A stretch of DNA of 64,000 nucleotides from an uncultured Bacteroidales bacterium (GTDB lineage Bacteria; Bacteroidota; Bacteroidia; Bacteroidales; Paludibacteraceae): assembly GCA_902798965.1 (NCBI GenBank), contig CADBYS010000003.1, forward strand, positions 1 to 64,000, read 5' to 3'. Within the stretch, counting starts at the first letter, position 1, and every line of letters starts with the position of its first letter. The translations under genes were made by a program, and so were the position numbers. The notes beneath the pieces are model-generated. The model worked only from the letters and a program-made list of their open reading frames with translations, made no database searches and was not told the DNA's origin. Of the stretch, positions 9,501 through 18,329 are shown piece by piece.

Positions 9501-10927
9501 CGGCTGACCAACGTGCCTTCTATACTCTCTTGGTTATAGTTGCCATCCAAACGGATATTACGGTACGAGTAATGCTTGTAATCAAGTTGTTGGATCGTTC
9601 CGCGCAGCGCTCCTTGCATAGGCTGTCCCTGGGCATAACGGCCGTTGAAGTGCATGTTCATCGACACATTACCAAAGTCCCGGTTGCCGAGCATCTTACC
9701 CAAACGGAAACGGCGTGTGCTGATTTCGCCATTGAACTTCATCGCATCGAACTGTGCATTGGTTTGCGCATGACCGTCCGTCGTTATAGTGCCCAAAGCC
9801 GTACGGAACGAGCCGTTAAGTTGCAAATCGCGGAGCTGACCGTACAAGATGCCCTGGTAATGCATCTCGCCTAAGCGATAGACATGATCGGTAAACCGGT
9901 AAGGTTTATCCAAGATATCCGCTATGAAATCTTGGAGCAAAGCTGCCTGCACAAGCAGATCCTGGCACTCGGCAAACACGGTTATGCTATCGAAGTTATT
10001 CCAGTCGTACGCAATAGCCGCACCGCTGAACACCGGTGTGCCTTTATACGACACACGCAGCTCATTCAGGATGACTGAATCTTTGTTTCCGCGCAGGTCG
10101 GCAGTCAGTCCTACCTTGCCGTCCGTACGCTGTATTTGCGGGATAAACAGCGCCAAGTCGCGACCTGTGATATACGTGTCGGACAACCTGAGTGTGAACG
10201 CCTCGCGACCGATATGCACCACTTCGCTGTTGACTTGCGAACGCGGCAGACGGATCTTCAGCCGCGGCATATCGATGCTGGAGGAGTCGGCAACCAGTTC
10301 GGCCTCCATCTCGCACAAGGCAAACAGCGTCTTGGCGTTCTTACCCAAACCAACGGTGCGATAATCAACTATCTTTCCCTGCAAGGCATAGATGCTTGCC
10401 TTAACGCTGTTCTTGTCCAGATGTTGCAGACTAAGAAGCGCATCGGCATCGGTCAGCAGCAAGGTATCCAGTCGCGCACGGATGCCGGTGATATGAATAT
10501 CATCGACCTGGATGGTTAGCTGAAGCGTATCCTGTTGCTTATCAGGATTAGCCAACGCACGCAGCAGAAACTGATAATTGTCGTCATGCAGATTGACATA
10601 AGGCGCATCAATATCCACCCTGCGCACCGATACTTTCTTGTGCAACAAGTCGCGAAAACGCAGCCGGACATCAATAGCGGCTATATGCGCCAAGGTGTCA
10701 CCCTGCTGATCCGACATATATATATCTTCAATATGCAGGGTATTGAAAAACGTATAATCCACCTGCTTCACATCCAAATCGACCTGCAAGGCCTCTGCCA
10801 CCTCGGCTGCCAACCAACGTACGGCAGCTGTCTGCACACCGCTGTTACGTACAAGCCACGAAAGCATATACACCACCATCAGGGTGCATATGACAAGTAT
10901 CGATACTATGTACGCGAATCGTTTCAT
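6482..10927 (-). CDS. TamB-like translocation/assembly module protein
   Basis: A 1481-residue protein with one N-terminal transmembrane helix (about residues 7-27) and a very long periplasmic part of repetitive beta strands. The C-terminal region (about 1050-1430) is a DUF490/TamB domain with FNLNIGGQSD, LQGTLTLRQGSLNYALGN and a terminal strand-rich segment. TamB-like proteins span the periplasm and are linked to outer-membrane protein insertion or lipid transport; which applies in Bacteroidota is not settled. The last 20 or so residues (EEESQKSKVESQK...) are encoded by a low-complexity repeat and are probably not part of the fold. Chromate transporter genes lie upstream and uvrB is coupled downstream. 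Confidence 0.88.
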   Translation of the reverse strand: MKRFAYIVSILVICTLMVVYMLSWLVRNSGVQTAAVRWLAAEVAEALQVDLDVKQVDYTFFNTLHIEDIYMSDQQGDTLAHIAAIDVRLRFRDLLHKKVSVRRVDIDAPYVNLHDDNYQFLLRALANPDKQQDTLQLTIQVDDIHITGIRARLDTLLLTDADALLSLQHLDKNSVKASIYALQGKIVDYRTVGLGKNAKTLFALCEMEAELVADSSSIDMPRLKIRLPRSQVNSEVVHIGREAFTLRLSDTYITGRDLALFIPQIQRTDGKVGLTADLRGNKDSVILNELRVSYKGTPVFSGAAIAYDWNNFDSITVFAECQDLLVQAALLQDFIADILDKPYRFTDHVYRLGEMHYQGILYGQLRDLQLNGSFRTALGTITTDGHAQTNAQFDAMKFNGEISTRRFRLGKMLGNRDFGNVSMNMHFNGRYAQGQPMQGALRGTIQQLDYKHYSYRNIRLDGNYNQESIEGTLVSRDPNLDLSLSGMIDLSENATNINVALDLQHLRLDELHLTDKLESSDIQLKLYVNFSGTHIDHINGYLVLDSLLIANAGDTATMQQLKITAESETDDPTHHNLKLQSDYAVGRFAGHFSYTELGTSVKKLAVHYLPHLFEAKMRERLLRRPSTTQAAFYLYAHDMDKILDVLPVNISQSGSLTIKGAINEPQQRVMVSGVIPSLTIGKQHLSDIILSADNKEDRINLRTSAHIDLPDTMHIGNANLLLSVVAMHDSVLVTVDLANDAEAMYGGQLGILTTFTEYAHKPLVTTHILPSTLYVADDLWRVTPARITYAVADTALQIEHLWMGNTTKHIYVDGVASTHVEDSILVQLQNINLASIMSLTPLPPQSLTAQGMITGTATMYGILSSLQLNANLHVAEAGLNGSPIGELDAKATLDSERKAVEITGEVVDGGRHVAWLDGLITPQDDKTWSLHIYPDSFNIGFVNHWTKAFLRDLTGRASGHVHVFGRQKYTWVTIEAVPHNVSIKVPFTGVTYYVRDSIFMDSTSIIFPHHTVYDAEGHEVTLDGAVHHENFFNFSFDLSMYSNQALVLDLPKSKTAAFYGKVYGTGDVRLYGNEKKINLLAHAKADNGSVFNLNIGGQSDAKENSFITFVDHNAPVVVHKDDNPRRRRRDVKQKQEMDLDLFVSVDEGTQLVTQFGGNSDDILKGRGVGNMRVHMMNSDLQLQGTLTLRQGSLNYALGNVVHREFAIQDGSSITWNGGPMDMNLNVTAKYHVMASLKDLFGNDLSSLQTDRTTVPVNCVIYMRDNIRNPILSFGIELPQSDESVQAQVRSFINSDDMLMREVLYLLVFNRFFTPEYLRSTNTTGLNETYSLLSSTVTGQINSWLSKLTNIVTFGINFRTDGEGAEASQEYEAQISLQPVRGLLINGNVGYRYNDLNNRPVFGDLDIEYIITPDGMLRVKGYTHSVDKYSLRQANMVEGVGFVIKHDFNWGDAFRKAEKRRKQKEEESQKSKVESQKQESKK

Positions 10928-10934
10928 TGGGAGA

Positions 10935-10975
10935 ATTCAGAAATCGGATGTCAGAAGTCAGCCATCAGAAATCAG
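10935..10975. repeat. Sentence-like intergenic repeat of TCAGAAATCAG words
   Basis: TCAGAAATC, TCAGAAGTCAG and TCAGAAATCAG follow each other in the gap between the TamB-like gene and the chromate transporter. It overlaps only the last codons of the transporter gene. Confidence 0.6.
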
Positions 10976-11556
10976 CTGTAGATGCAGTATCCCGCTATAC
11001 CCGCAAAGATAATAAGCAGTATAGGATGCGAAAGCAGGCTTATCACTTTCTGCACCACAGGTTGCTTGCTGTGAATAAACTGCGGCAGGATGGTCAGCAC
11101 AAACACTGCCGCAAAGAAAATGATACTATACGTATCAATGAATGTAGCGGGCGTGATGAGCAGCAACGCTGCTGCAGCTATCAGACCCAACACGGCAAAG
11201 CGCAAATAGCGCAGCGTGTTTTGGAAATACACATTGTCCGCAAATTTCGTGGACAACACAAAGTACACCTTGCACAGGGCTAACATGATGATCAGGCTTG
11301 GCAACACCAGTGCCCCGGTTGCCAGCACACTGCCCCAGACAGAATGTGTGGCGGTGTAACCCACGTACGTCGCACAGTTTACGCCTATCGGACCGGGAGT
11401 GACTTGACTGATGGCTACTATATCCACAAACTCCTTCTCCGTCATCCAGCCATAAGCAAGCACCTCATGCTGAATGAGGGAGATGATAGCCAGTCCGCCG
11501 CCGAAGCCGAACAGACCGATCTTAAAGAAGCTCAAAAACAATTGTAGATATAGCAT
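10972..11556 (-). CDS. Chromate transporter family protein, second half-size unit
   Basis: A 194-residue integral membrane protein with about six hydrophobic segments. It begins with the CHR-domain signature FFKIGLFGFGGGLAIISLIQHEV and contains SQVTPGPIGVNCATYVGY, both typical of ChrA. Single-domain CHR proteins usually work as a heterologous pair; the other member is directly upstream at 11612-12235. CHR proteins move chromate or sulfate-like anions across the inner membrane; in anaerobic gut-type bacteria the real substrate is uncertain. The 55-base gap and same strand indicate one transcript. Confidence 0.9.
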   Translation of the reverse strand: MLYLQLFLSFFKIGLFGFGGGLAIISLIQHEVLAYGWMTEKEFVDIVAISQVTPGPIGVNCATYVGYTATHSVWGSVLATGALVLPSLIIMLALCKVYFVLSTKFADNVYFQNTLRYLRFAVLGLIAAAALLLITPATFIDTYSIIFFAAVFVLTILPQFIHSKQPVVQKVISLLSHPILLIIFAGIAGYCIYS

Positions 11557-11611
11557 AACATCTATCTGAATTAACGCCTGCCTTTAATCCGCAACTAATC
11601 TATACGAATTA

Positions 11612-12235
11612 TCACTCGTCCGTTTTCGTTTTTCTCTGTCGTTCGCCAAGGTACGTGAACACCAACGCCAACACGATCGTTGCCACGATGATATACACCG
11701 GACTGACATGTAGCAGCCAGATAAGCATTGCAGACAGCAGTGCCCACGATAACAACGGCAAACCGCCCTCACGGAATGGTTTGGGATTATTCGCCTTCAT
11801 CGTCATCCTCAGCAGCGGCGCTGCTATCAGTGCCACAACGGCAGGGCGTACACCTTTCATGACCGCCTCGATAGCAGGCAAATCGCTATACTCCTGAAAC
11901 ACCATGGCTATCGCCAGGATAATAATGAACGATGGCAACACCGCGCCTAACACAGCGGCACATACTGCTAAATACGGGTACATCCTAGACAATAGTCCTG
12001 AGCAAGACGTGGGTACATGCCGTGCACCAACCTGGTAACCGATGAATATAGCCGAATTGACGGCAATGATTCCCGGAGCCGCTTGCGCCAAGGCAATCAT
12101 GTTCAGGAACTCCGTTTCGTCAATCCACTTGCGGTAATCGACTACCTCACGCTGGATGAGAGGTAACATCGCGTAACCTCCACCCAGCGTGAATGTACCC
12201 ACCTTCATGTATGTCCAGAAGAGTTGCAGTAACAC
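11612..12235 (-). CDS. Chromate transporter family protein, first half-size unit
   Basis: A 207-residue membrane protein with the same CHR signature as its neighbour: FWTYMKVGTFTLGGGYAMLPLIQREVV near the N-terminus and AQAAPGIIAVNSAIFIGY around residue 52. Several hydrophobic helices follow, and a short basic and acidic cytoplasmic tail (GERQRKTKTDE) closes it. The two units keep the same fold but differ clearly in sequence, as is usual for paired short-chain CHR transporters. The gene lies 24 bases after the exported protein gene at 12260-13489 in the direction of transcription, so it may be cotranscribed with it. Confidence 0.9.
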   Translation of the reverse strand: MLLQLFWTYMKVGTFTLGGGYAMLPLIQREVVDYRKWIDETEFLNMIALAQAAPGIIAVNSAIFIGYQVGARHVPTSCSGLLSRMYPYLAVCAAVLGAVLPSFIIILAIAMVFQEYSDLPAIEAVMKGVRPAVVALIAAPLLRMTMKANNPKPFREGGLPLLSWALLSAMLIWLLHVSPVYIIVATIVLALVFTYLGERQRKTKTDE

Positions 12236-12259
12236 GGTAGTCGATTTTTCTGTGTCAGA

Positions 12260-13489
12260 TTACTTGCCGGCAGTGTAGCTGGAACCGGTAATCTTGGCAG
12301 CTTCCTTGTTCAGCACTGACGACGGACCTTTCAGGGTAGTAGCTACCCATTGCTTAGCCTGCTTATCCCATTGCTGGTTGGTGAAGATCTGCAGAATCTC
12401 AGCCTCAGCCTTCGACATCTTGCCGGTCATCTTTTTACGTTTCTTGAAGTCCTTACGCCAGTTCTGCTTGAACTCTTCGGATACACCGCAAACCTCTACG
12501 ATCTCCACTTCCATCTTGTACTGGCCTGTACCCCAGCTCTCAGCGTATTTGCCGTCCTCATCGCGGGTAGGCATGTACGAACGCGGTACGATGAAGCTCT
12601 CACCTACCAAGCCGTAAGCCGGTGCTTCGTTCTCCTTGCGGATATAACGGAACATATTGTTCTGATCCAGTTGTGTAGAATCAACGGGCACATTGAGCAT
12701 GAACTCACCGAGAATCTGATCTTTGTGCAAGTCAGGCAGCTGATCCATCCAAGAGGAGATCATGCGCATCTTCATCGTGAAATCGAAGGTCTTGCGGTCG
12801 GCGTAGGTGAACAACAGCGGCAGGTCGGTATTAGGCAGACCGGCTTTGTACGGATTGATCATGAATGTATCCATCACCAACTCGAACTTCGAGTGACGTA
12901 CGATACGGTCGATCTTCTTGCGGTTGATGTGGCAGCTGATGTAGAAGGTTGTATCCTCTCCTTCCATTGCCAAGCAACCTATACCGTCGAAGCGCATACC
13001 CTTCGGATCCATTGGGCCGTACTCGGACATACAGTTGTAGAAGTCGTTCAAATCGGCTATCGTACCCATCGTAATGATCAGCTCACTTTCCTCCTTCACC
13101 ATCTCTTGCCATTCTTTCTTGTTTTGCGCATCCAGCTGAATGAGCTTGGTGATAGCGGTGATACCCATCTCCACGAGGGTAGAGATATAACCTGTAGCAG
13201 CACCTGTTGCGGCACTCAGACCTGCACTAAGCAGATCAGCACCCAAACCACGGCTCAAGGCTTCGCGGTCGGCAGACACTTGGCGTTCGATCTCGCTCGA
13301 CAAGTCTTCGCTCGTGTACACGAAGGTCTGATACTTGGACAGGCCTTTACTTTTCCTCTTCGGACCTTTGTCGACTTTCTTCTCAGTGTTCTCGCCTTTG
13401 GATCCATCCTTCGCACCACCTTTGGACTGACCCAGGGCAGGCATCAACAATGCCATCAAGAGGCATAATACAGTGATTGGTCTTTTCAT
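12260..13489 (-). CDS. Exported protein of unknown function
   Basis: A 409-residue protein with a clear signal peptide (MKRPITVLCLLMALLMPALGQ, cleavage near residue 20). A strongly basic Lys/Gly-rich stretch follows (about 22-50). A small-residue region near 80-105 (LGADLLSAGLSAATGAATGY) could insert into or lie on a membrane. The rest is mixed alpha/beta with no motif I recognise. It follows the TPR-CHAT gene on the same strand with an 87-base gap that contains a small hairpin (CCAACA 13524-13529 with TGTTGG 13534-13539). It may be a partner or substrate of the CHAT protein, but only position supports that. Confidence 0.75.
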   Translation of the reverse strand: MKRPITVLCLLMALLMPALGQSKGGAKDGSKGENTEKKVDKGPKRKSKGLSKYQTFVYTSEDLSSEIERQVSADREALSRGLGADLLSAGLSAATGAATGYISTLVEMGITAITKLIQLDAQNKKEWQEMVKEESELIITMGTIADLNDFYNCMSEYGPMDPKGMRFDGIGCLAMEGEDTTFYISCHINRKKIDRIVRHSKFELVMDTFMINPYKAGLPNTDLPLLFTYADRKTFDFTMKMRMISSWMDQLPDLHKDQILGEFMLNVPVDSTQLDQNNMFRYIRKENEAPAYGLVGESFIVPRSYMPTRDEDGKYAESWGTGQYKMEVEIVEVCGVSEEFKQNWRKDFKKRKKMTGKMSKAEAEILQIFTNQQWDKQAKQWVATTLKGPSSVLNKEAAKITGSSYTAGK

Positions 13490-13576
13490 ATTCGTTAAAA
13501 TTTAACAGTTAATATATTTCGTTCCAACATCCGTGTTGGTAGTTAATTATTCACCCGAGGGTAATTTGTTAGTTGT

Positions 13577-16500
13577 TTATAGTGCATCCAATAGGATGAA
13601 CGCAGCCCAGTAACGCGGCGCGGCGTAAGGAATCTTCGGCTTTGCCGGTTCGCCGGAAGCTGTAGCATTCTGCCTGTTTTGTCCTCCGTTCTGGCGCAGG
13701 AACTTCAGCGGTCGGGCTGCACGGGTGTTTCCTGCCAGATCCTCTTCCACCTCATTCAGATACGCCTCTTCCTCTTCGATTGCACGCTGTGCTTGTGCGC
13801 TGTTGCCGGTATAGGTACGTACGTGCTCTTGTGCATCACGCAGCGCTTGCTGTTTGGTCTTGCCCTGCAGCAGTCCCTGATAGAACGTAGTCATCAGCAT
13901 ACCCGTAGCCTCATCGTTCACATCCCACAGACTCATCATCATCGTTTGCACGCCGGCTTTTTTCAGTCCGCGCTGCAGACCGGCTACACCATCGGCTTCC
14001 ACATCGCCCATACCGGTCTGACAAGCCGATAGTACAGCCAACTCAGTGGTATGCATATCAGTAAGCATGATCTCGCGTGCGGTAAGCACCCCATCGTTAT
14101 GCTGCTCGCTTGCCGTCCCTGACCAACCGGCCTCTGCGCCACAGAGCAAAAGACCTGTTCGGCTCATGGAGTTATCGGCGATCTCGGTGTTCGCACCGAT
14201 CTGTATGAATCCCGCACTACGGCTGTTGGAGGCTATCTCCTGTGCACGCTCACCGCGGATATAAAAGCCGTGAGTGGCTATATGCAACTGCCGCGGCGAA
14301 TGACCGGATAAAGCATAGAACGCCTCTTCCGTACCTTCCGCTCCGGTCACGGTACGCGAACCCGGATATAATGCCGAGATGTTCTGCACCTCTTTCAGCG
14401 TTGCCGGCAGATACTGGAACATCTCACCTTTCGTGTTGTTCAGCCCGTACAGCAATCCACCGAACAAGGTCATACTACCCTCATCTTTTGTCTTTTGTCT
14501 TTCGTCTTTTGTCTTTTGACACAGCATTCGCGTTGACGACAAGCGATACATCTGATACGTATCGTTCATCAGTTTGCCGTCGGCTGTCAGGTACTCGATG
14601 CCCATCTGATACAGGAATCCGTCCGGCGAGAAGTATATCCTGTCACCGTCCTGTGCTCCGGCAGCCAAAAGCACCTCGTGCCATATAGCGTTGCCGAGTT
14701 CCTCGTACTCATAGGCGCGGAAACGTTTCTCGATGTACTCTTTGTAGTCTTTCTGTTCGCCGATCTTCACACATTTCGGAGCAGTCCAACCTTTGCGCAG
14801 GACAAGTGCCACATATTGCGCATCATCGCCTTGTCCCTCTTTGGCAAACTCGATAGCTATATCGTGGTCGCCGAGCGTCTTCTGCACATCCTGCCAATGG
14901 TAAGTCAGGCTGCGTGTCAGGTTGCCAAAGGCTTGCGAGCGATTGAGCAGTTGCTGCTCCAATCCCTCGGCCTGACGGTTGAGTTCCTCAATCTGTGCCC
15001 TATCTTGCAAATCGGCCGGCTGCGCATACAAGCCGTCCAAGGTAATGCGGATAGTGCGCAGGTCTCCGAACAACCGCTCTATCTCCGGATCATTGGCTTC
15101 GTGCATGATTCGCTCCAGCTCTACGGCCGAGGACAACAGCAGTCCTTTCGTAAGCAGTTGTTTGTCGTACTGCAAGCCATCCGGGCAAGACGAAGCCACT
15201 ATGCCTTGCAACAGCGGTGTGCGTTGCTGCATATACAGTTGGCGCTGCTGCTCGGTGAGCCAGGTGAAGTTCTGCCGCACATCGCGCAATGTCCAATCCA
15301 GGCATTGCTGCTTGCATTGTGCATATTTCGCTTTCTCACCCAGCGCCAGGTAGCACGTGGCTATATTGTTAATCGTTGTTATGTAATCAGGATGTTTCTC
15401 TCCAAGCACGTTCTTGCGAATCTCGGCAGCTTGTTGCAGGTTACTGAGTGCATCCTGAAAATCCAACCGACGGTAGTAGCAGTCGGCTATATTGTTCAGT
15501 GTTGTGGCTACGGATATATGATTGTCGCCCAACGTGGTCTTTTGTATTTGTAGCGCTTGCTCGTTGGCAGCCAATGCCTCATCGGTGAATCCCATCATGG
15601 CCAGACACGCAGCTTTATTCACTAAGGCAGCGGCATAAGCGGCGCTATTCTCCCCCTGCTTGGAGCGCAACTGTCCGGCTGCATTGTCGATGATTTGCAG
15701 TGCTTGGCGGTAATTCCCTTGGCGGAAATACGTAGTGGCCACGTTCGTCAGCAGTTCGGGATTATGCGGGTTATGCCGCAATGCCTGTTCCTGCAAGGCG
15801 AGCGAACGCGCATAGTCGCCCAGCCGCGCATAGCATATAGCCAGGTTGTTGAGCACGGCATCGTTGTTGGGGTCTTTGTCCAACACGCCTTGATACAGAC
15901 GGATAGCCTGCTCATAATCGCCGTTCATGCTATAGCAACTTGCCATCTCGCTCTCAATCTGCTGTTTGGGAGCATTGTCGCCCATAGCAGCCATAGCCTG
16001 CTGCAAGTGCTGCAAGGCCTGGTTGTACAGTCCCTTTCCTTTCATCACGCGCGCCTCGTCAATCTTGCAGGCAGCAATATTGTGGTAAGCTGTTTGCAGG
16101 TCTTCGGCATAGATGAGTTGCAGTGTATCCAATGCCACAGCTTGCTTTACGAGTTGCAGAGCGTTGTCGCACGCTCCGCTCCGGTAAGCACTTGTGGCTT
16201 GTGCAAATACCCGTTGAGCCATCGAAGAGTCGATCTCCTGCACTATCGTATGGCGGGTTATCTCTACGCGCTCCTCTACAGGCATATCTATCTTTTTCTG
16301 CAGATAAGCGCGGTTACTTTCCAGTGTTGCCAACTCTTGCGCTGCGTCGCCATGCAGACGTTTGGCAAGAGCTATGGTCTGATCGGTTGTTGTTAAGGCT
16401 GCCTGATACTCCTCTGCCTGCGATTGAGCGGATGCCAACGTCGTTAGCATAGCCAGCAGGTCTTCGTCCTCGGCTACTTGTTGTTGCAGCGCAACAGCCT

Positions 16501-16693
16501 CGGTCATCAACGTGGCTGTTTGCTTGAAGTTACCGGACTTATAGGCACTCATACCTTGTTCGTACAACGCATCAATGCGTTCGTACAGCGCATCCACCTC
16601 CTCTTGCGATAGCGGGTTGGCTGCGCACAATGATGCCACCCACCCGAAGGTGAGCAGCATCGTTGTTACTATGTTCAAAATTCGTTTAGTCAT
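13577..16693 (-). CDS. Exported TPR-CHAT domain protein (caspase-like peptidase)
   Basis: A 1038-residue protein with a signal peptide (about residues 1-24, CAANP), then roughly ten tetratricopeptide repeats to about residue 480 (for example AVLNNLAICYARLGDYARSLALQEQAL), a helical linker, and a C-terminal CHAT domain. The catalytic dyad is probably His808 (ATHG) and Cys891 (LSACQTG), as in the caspase/separase clan. The downstream GLQRGLKKAGV and SLWDVNDEAT pattern is characteristic. CHAT proteins are proteases or their relatives; the TPR part should bind a partner. An exported form would act in the periplasm or at the surface. Residues 726-740 (QKTKDERQKTKDEGS) are encoded by an intergenic-type repeat inserted in frame. 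The neighbours are an exported unknown protein and a CoA-transferase. Confidence 0.88.
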   Translation of the reverse strand: MTKRILNIVTTMLLTFGWVASLCAANPLSQEEVDALYERIDALYEQGMSAYKSGNFKQTATLMTEAVALQQQVAEDEDLLAMLTTLASAQSQAEEYQAALTTTDQTIALAKRLHGDAAQELATLESNRAYLQKKIDMPVEERVEITRHTIVQEIDSSMAQRVFAQATSAYRSGACDNALQLVKQAVALDTLQLIYAEDLQTAYHNIAACKIDEARVMKGKGLYNQALQHLQQAMAAMGDNAPKQQIESEMASCYSMNGDYEQAIRLYQGVLDKDPNNDAVLNNLAICYARLGDYARSLALQEQALRHNPHNPELLTNVATTYFRQGNYRQALQIIDNAAGQLRSKQGENSAAYAAALVNKAACLAMMGFTDEALAANEQALQIQKTTLGDNHISVATTLNNIADCYYRRLDFQDALSNLQQAAEIRKNVLGEKHPDYITTINNIATCYLALGEKAKYAQCKQQCLDWTLRDVRQNFTWLTEQQRQLYMQQRTPLLQGIVASSCPDGLQYDKQLLTKGLLLSSAVELERIMHEANDPEIERLFGDLRTIRITLDGLYAQPADLQDRAQIEELNRQAEGLEQQLLNRSQAFGNLTRSLTYHWQDVQKTLGDHDIAIEFAKEGQGDDAQYVALVLRKGWTAPKCVKIGEQKDYKEYIEKRFRAYEYEELGNAIWHEVLLAAGAQDGDRIYFSPDGFLYQMGIEYLTADGKLMNDTYQMYRLSSTRMLCQKTKDERQKTKDEGSMTLFGGLLYGLNNTKGEMFQYLPATLKEVQNISALYPGSRTVTGAEGTEEAFYALSGHSPRQLHIATHGFYIRGERAQEIASNSRSAGFIQIGANTEIADNSMSRTGLLLCGAEAGWSGTASEQHNDGVLTAREIMLTDMHTTELAVLSACQTGMGDVEADGVAGLQRGLKKAGVQTMMMSLWDVNDEATGMLMTTFYQGLLQGKTKQQALRDAQEHVRTYTGNSAQAQRAIEEEEAYLNEVEEDLAGNTRAARPLKFLRQNGGQNRQNATASGEPAKPKIPYAAPRYWAAFILLDAL
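14481..14520. repeat. Sentence-like repeat inserted in frame in the CHAT gene
   Basis: TCTTTTG, TCTTTCG and TCTTTTG words follow each other without a break (plus-strand reading). They encode a Lys/Asp/Glu/Gln loop on the minus strand. The same words occur in non-coding gaps at 16760-16797 and 21113-21148. Confidence 0.7.
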
Positions 16694-16707
16694 CAGTATG
16701 TGTAATT

Positions 16708-16797
16708 AGGCTTTTGACTTTCGACTTTGAGCGAAATGGTTTTCTATCTTTGAGCGTTAGCGGTCTTTTGTCTTTGAGCGTTAGCGGTCTTTTGTCT
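16708..16797. repeat. Intergenic repeat with a perfect 24-base tandem
   Basis: After CTTTTGACTTTCGACTTTGAGCG comes a 24-base unit (TCTTTGAGCGTTAGCGGTCT plus TTTG) at 16747-16770, repeated without change at 16771-16794. One more copy with a single change lies at 21122-21145. It fills the gap between the CHAT gene and the CoA-transferase gene. Confidence 0.85.
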
Positions 16798-18292
16798 ATC
16801 TAAGATAATTCTCCCACTTCGTATTACGCATATCGCCCGACTTCATGAACTCCTCGTGCATAGCGAACGCCAGCGACAGGTTATGCTGCGTCTGACCGTG
16901 CTTTGCATGTTTCAGGTAGTCGCGCAACATCTCTCTGTACTCGGGAGCCACGCAGTTGTTGATGATCTCTTCGGCACGCTGACGCGGACTCTTGCCACGC
17001 AGATCGGCTACGCCCTGCTCGGTTACGATCACCTTCACCGAGTGCTCGGAGTGATCCACGTGGGTCACCATCGGCACGATCGACGATATAGCGCCGTTCT
17101 TGGCGGTCGAGGCGGTAGTGAAGATGCTCAGATACGAGTTCCTTGCGAAGTCGCCCGAACCACCGATACCGTTCATCATCTTAACGCCCGTTACGTGCGT
17201 CGAGTTCACATTGCCGTAGATGTCTGCTTCCAGCGCCGTGTTGATGGCTATGATACCGAGTCGGCGAGCTATCTCAGGACTATTGGAAGTCTCTTGCGGA
17301 CGCAGCAGCAGCTTGTCGCGATAGAAATCCAAGTCGGCAAGTACCTCTGCCATCTTCGATTCTACAAGACGCAGCGAGCAACCCGAAGCGAACTTGCAAT
17401 GGCCGGCTTTGATGAGATCCACCACGGAGTCTTGAATAACTTCGCTGTACATCTCAAACGGCGGAATATGCGGATTCTTACCCAGTTCGCCGAGCACAGC
17501 GTTGGCTACGTTACCTACACCCGACTGTATCGGCAGGAAGGAAGCCGGTATACGACCTGCTTTCATCTCTGCCTCCAGGAAGGCAGCAACGTTAGCGCCG
17601 ATCTTAGCCGTGGTCTCGTCCACCGGCGTGAATGCAGGAATCTCGTTCGGACGGTTGGTCTTCACTACGGCTGCAATCTTCGCGGGGTTAACTTGTATAT
17701 GGTCGCTACCGCAACGGTCGGAGGGTTTGTAGATAGGTATCTCGCGGCGGCAAGGAGGATCAAGCGGCTCGTACAAGTCATGCATTCCGCGCATCGAAGC
17801 GGGGAACATCTCGTTGAGCTCGATGATGATCTTGTCTGCTAGGCGGCATATAGTCGGCATGATACCAATACCTGCTGCGGGCACAATCGTGCCATCCTCA
17901 CCTACATACGAAGCCTCGATGATAGCCCATTTGGGCTTCGGCAGGAAGCCGTAACGCAGGTCTTGCGGCATATGACTCAGGTGTCCGTCGAAATAGTGCG
18001 TACCCTCGGCGTTGATCTCGTCGCGCATCGACTTGTTCGACTGATACGGCGTACGGAACTCCACCGCATGTGCACGTGCCAGCGCGCCATCGCAACTGTC
18101 ACCCATCGACGCACCGGTCTCCAAGCCTACACGGAAAGGTTTGCCCTCTGCGTGCAGTTTCTCAGCCCTTTGCGCCAAGGCGAACGGTACTGCCTTGGGC
18201 ACACCGGTGGCAGTAAAACCACCGAGTCCCAAGACGTCACCATTCTGTATCAATTCAGCAGCCTGTTCGGCTGTCATGAAAGGAAGTGCCAT
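16796..18292 (-). CDS. Acetyl-CoA hydrolase/transferase family, probably succinate CoA-transferase
   Basis: A 498-residue class I CoA-transferase. It moves CoA between carboxylic acids such as acetate, succinate and propionate, a step used in succinate/propionate fermentation. Visible are the N-terminal GGFTATGVPKAVP loop, the probable catalytic Glu in MYSEVIQDS, and the glycine-rich NGIGGSGDFARN loop near residue 378 that forms part of the CoA pocket and oxyanion hole. Length fits the AarC/SCACT type. Which acids it prefers cannot be read from the sequence. It lies 35 bases upstream of the repeat-filled gap and follows fba on the same strand; mdh at 51552 belongs to the same fermentative route. 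Confidence 0.92.
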   Translation of the reverse strand: MALPFMTAEQAAELIQNGDVLGLGGFTATGVPKAVPFALAQRAEKLHAEGKPFRVGLETGASMGDSCDGALARAHAVEFRTPYQSNKSMRDEINAEGTHYFDGHLSHMPQDLRYGFLPKPKWAIIEASYVGEDGTIVPAAGIGIMPTICRLADKIIIELNEMFPASMRGMHDLYEPLDPPCRREIPIYKPSDRCGSDHIQVNPAKIAAVVKTNRPNEIPAFTPVDETTAKIGANVAAFLEAEMKAGRIPASFLPIQSGVGNVANAVLGELGKNPHIPPFEMYSEVIQDSVVDLIKAGHCKFASGCSLRLVESKMAEVLADLDFYRDKLLLRPQETSNSPEIARRLGIIAINTALEADIYGNVNSTHVTGVKMMNGIGGSGDFARNSYLSIFTTASTAKNGAISSIVPMVTHVDHSEHSVKVIVTEQGVADLRGKSPRQRAEEIINNCVAPEYREMLRDYLKHAKHGQTQHNLSLAFAMHEEFMKSGDMRNTKWENYLR

Positions 18293-18299
18293 TTAAATT

Positions 18300-18329
18300 T
18301 ACGATTTAACGATTTACGATGTACGATTT
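18300..18329. repeat. Sentence-like intergenic repeat of ACGATTTA words
   Basis: ACGATTTA, ACGATTTACG and ATGTACGATTTA follow each other in the short gap between the CoA-transferase and fba genes, reaching the stop codon of fba. Confidence 0.6.

Noticed and set aside
13524..13539. Hairpin CCAACA/TGTTGG as a terminator between the CHAT gene and its neighbour
   Set aside because: Six-base stem without a T run on the minus strand; not enough for a terminator call.
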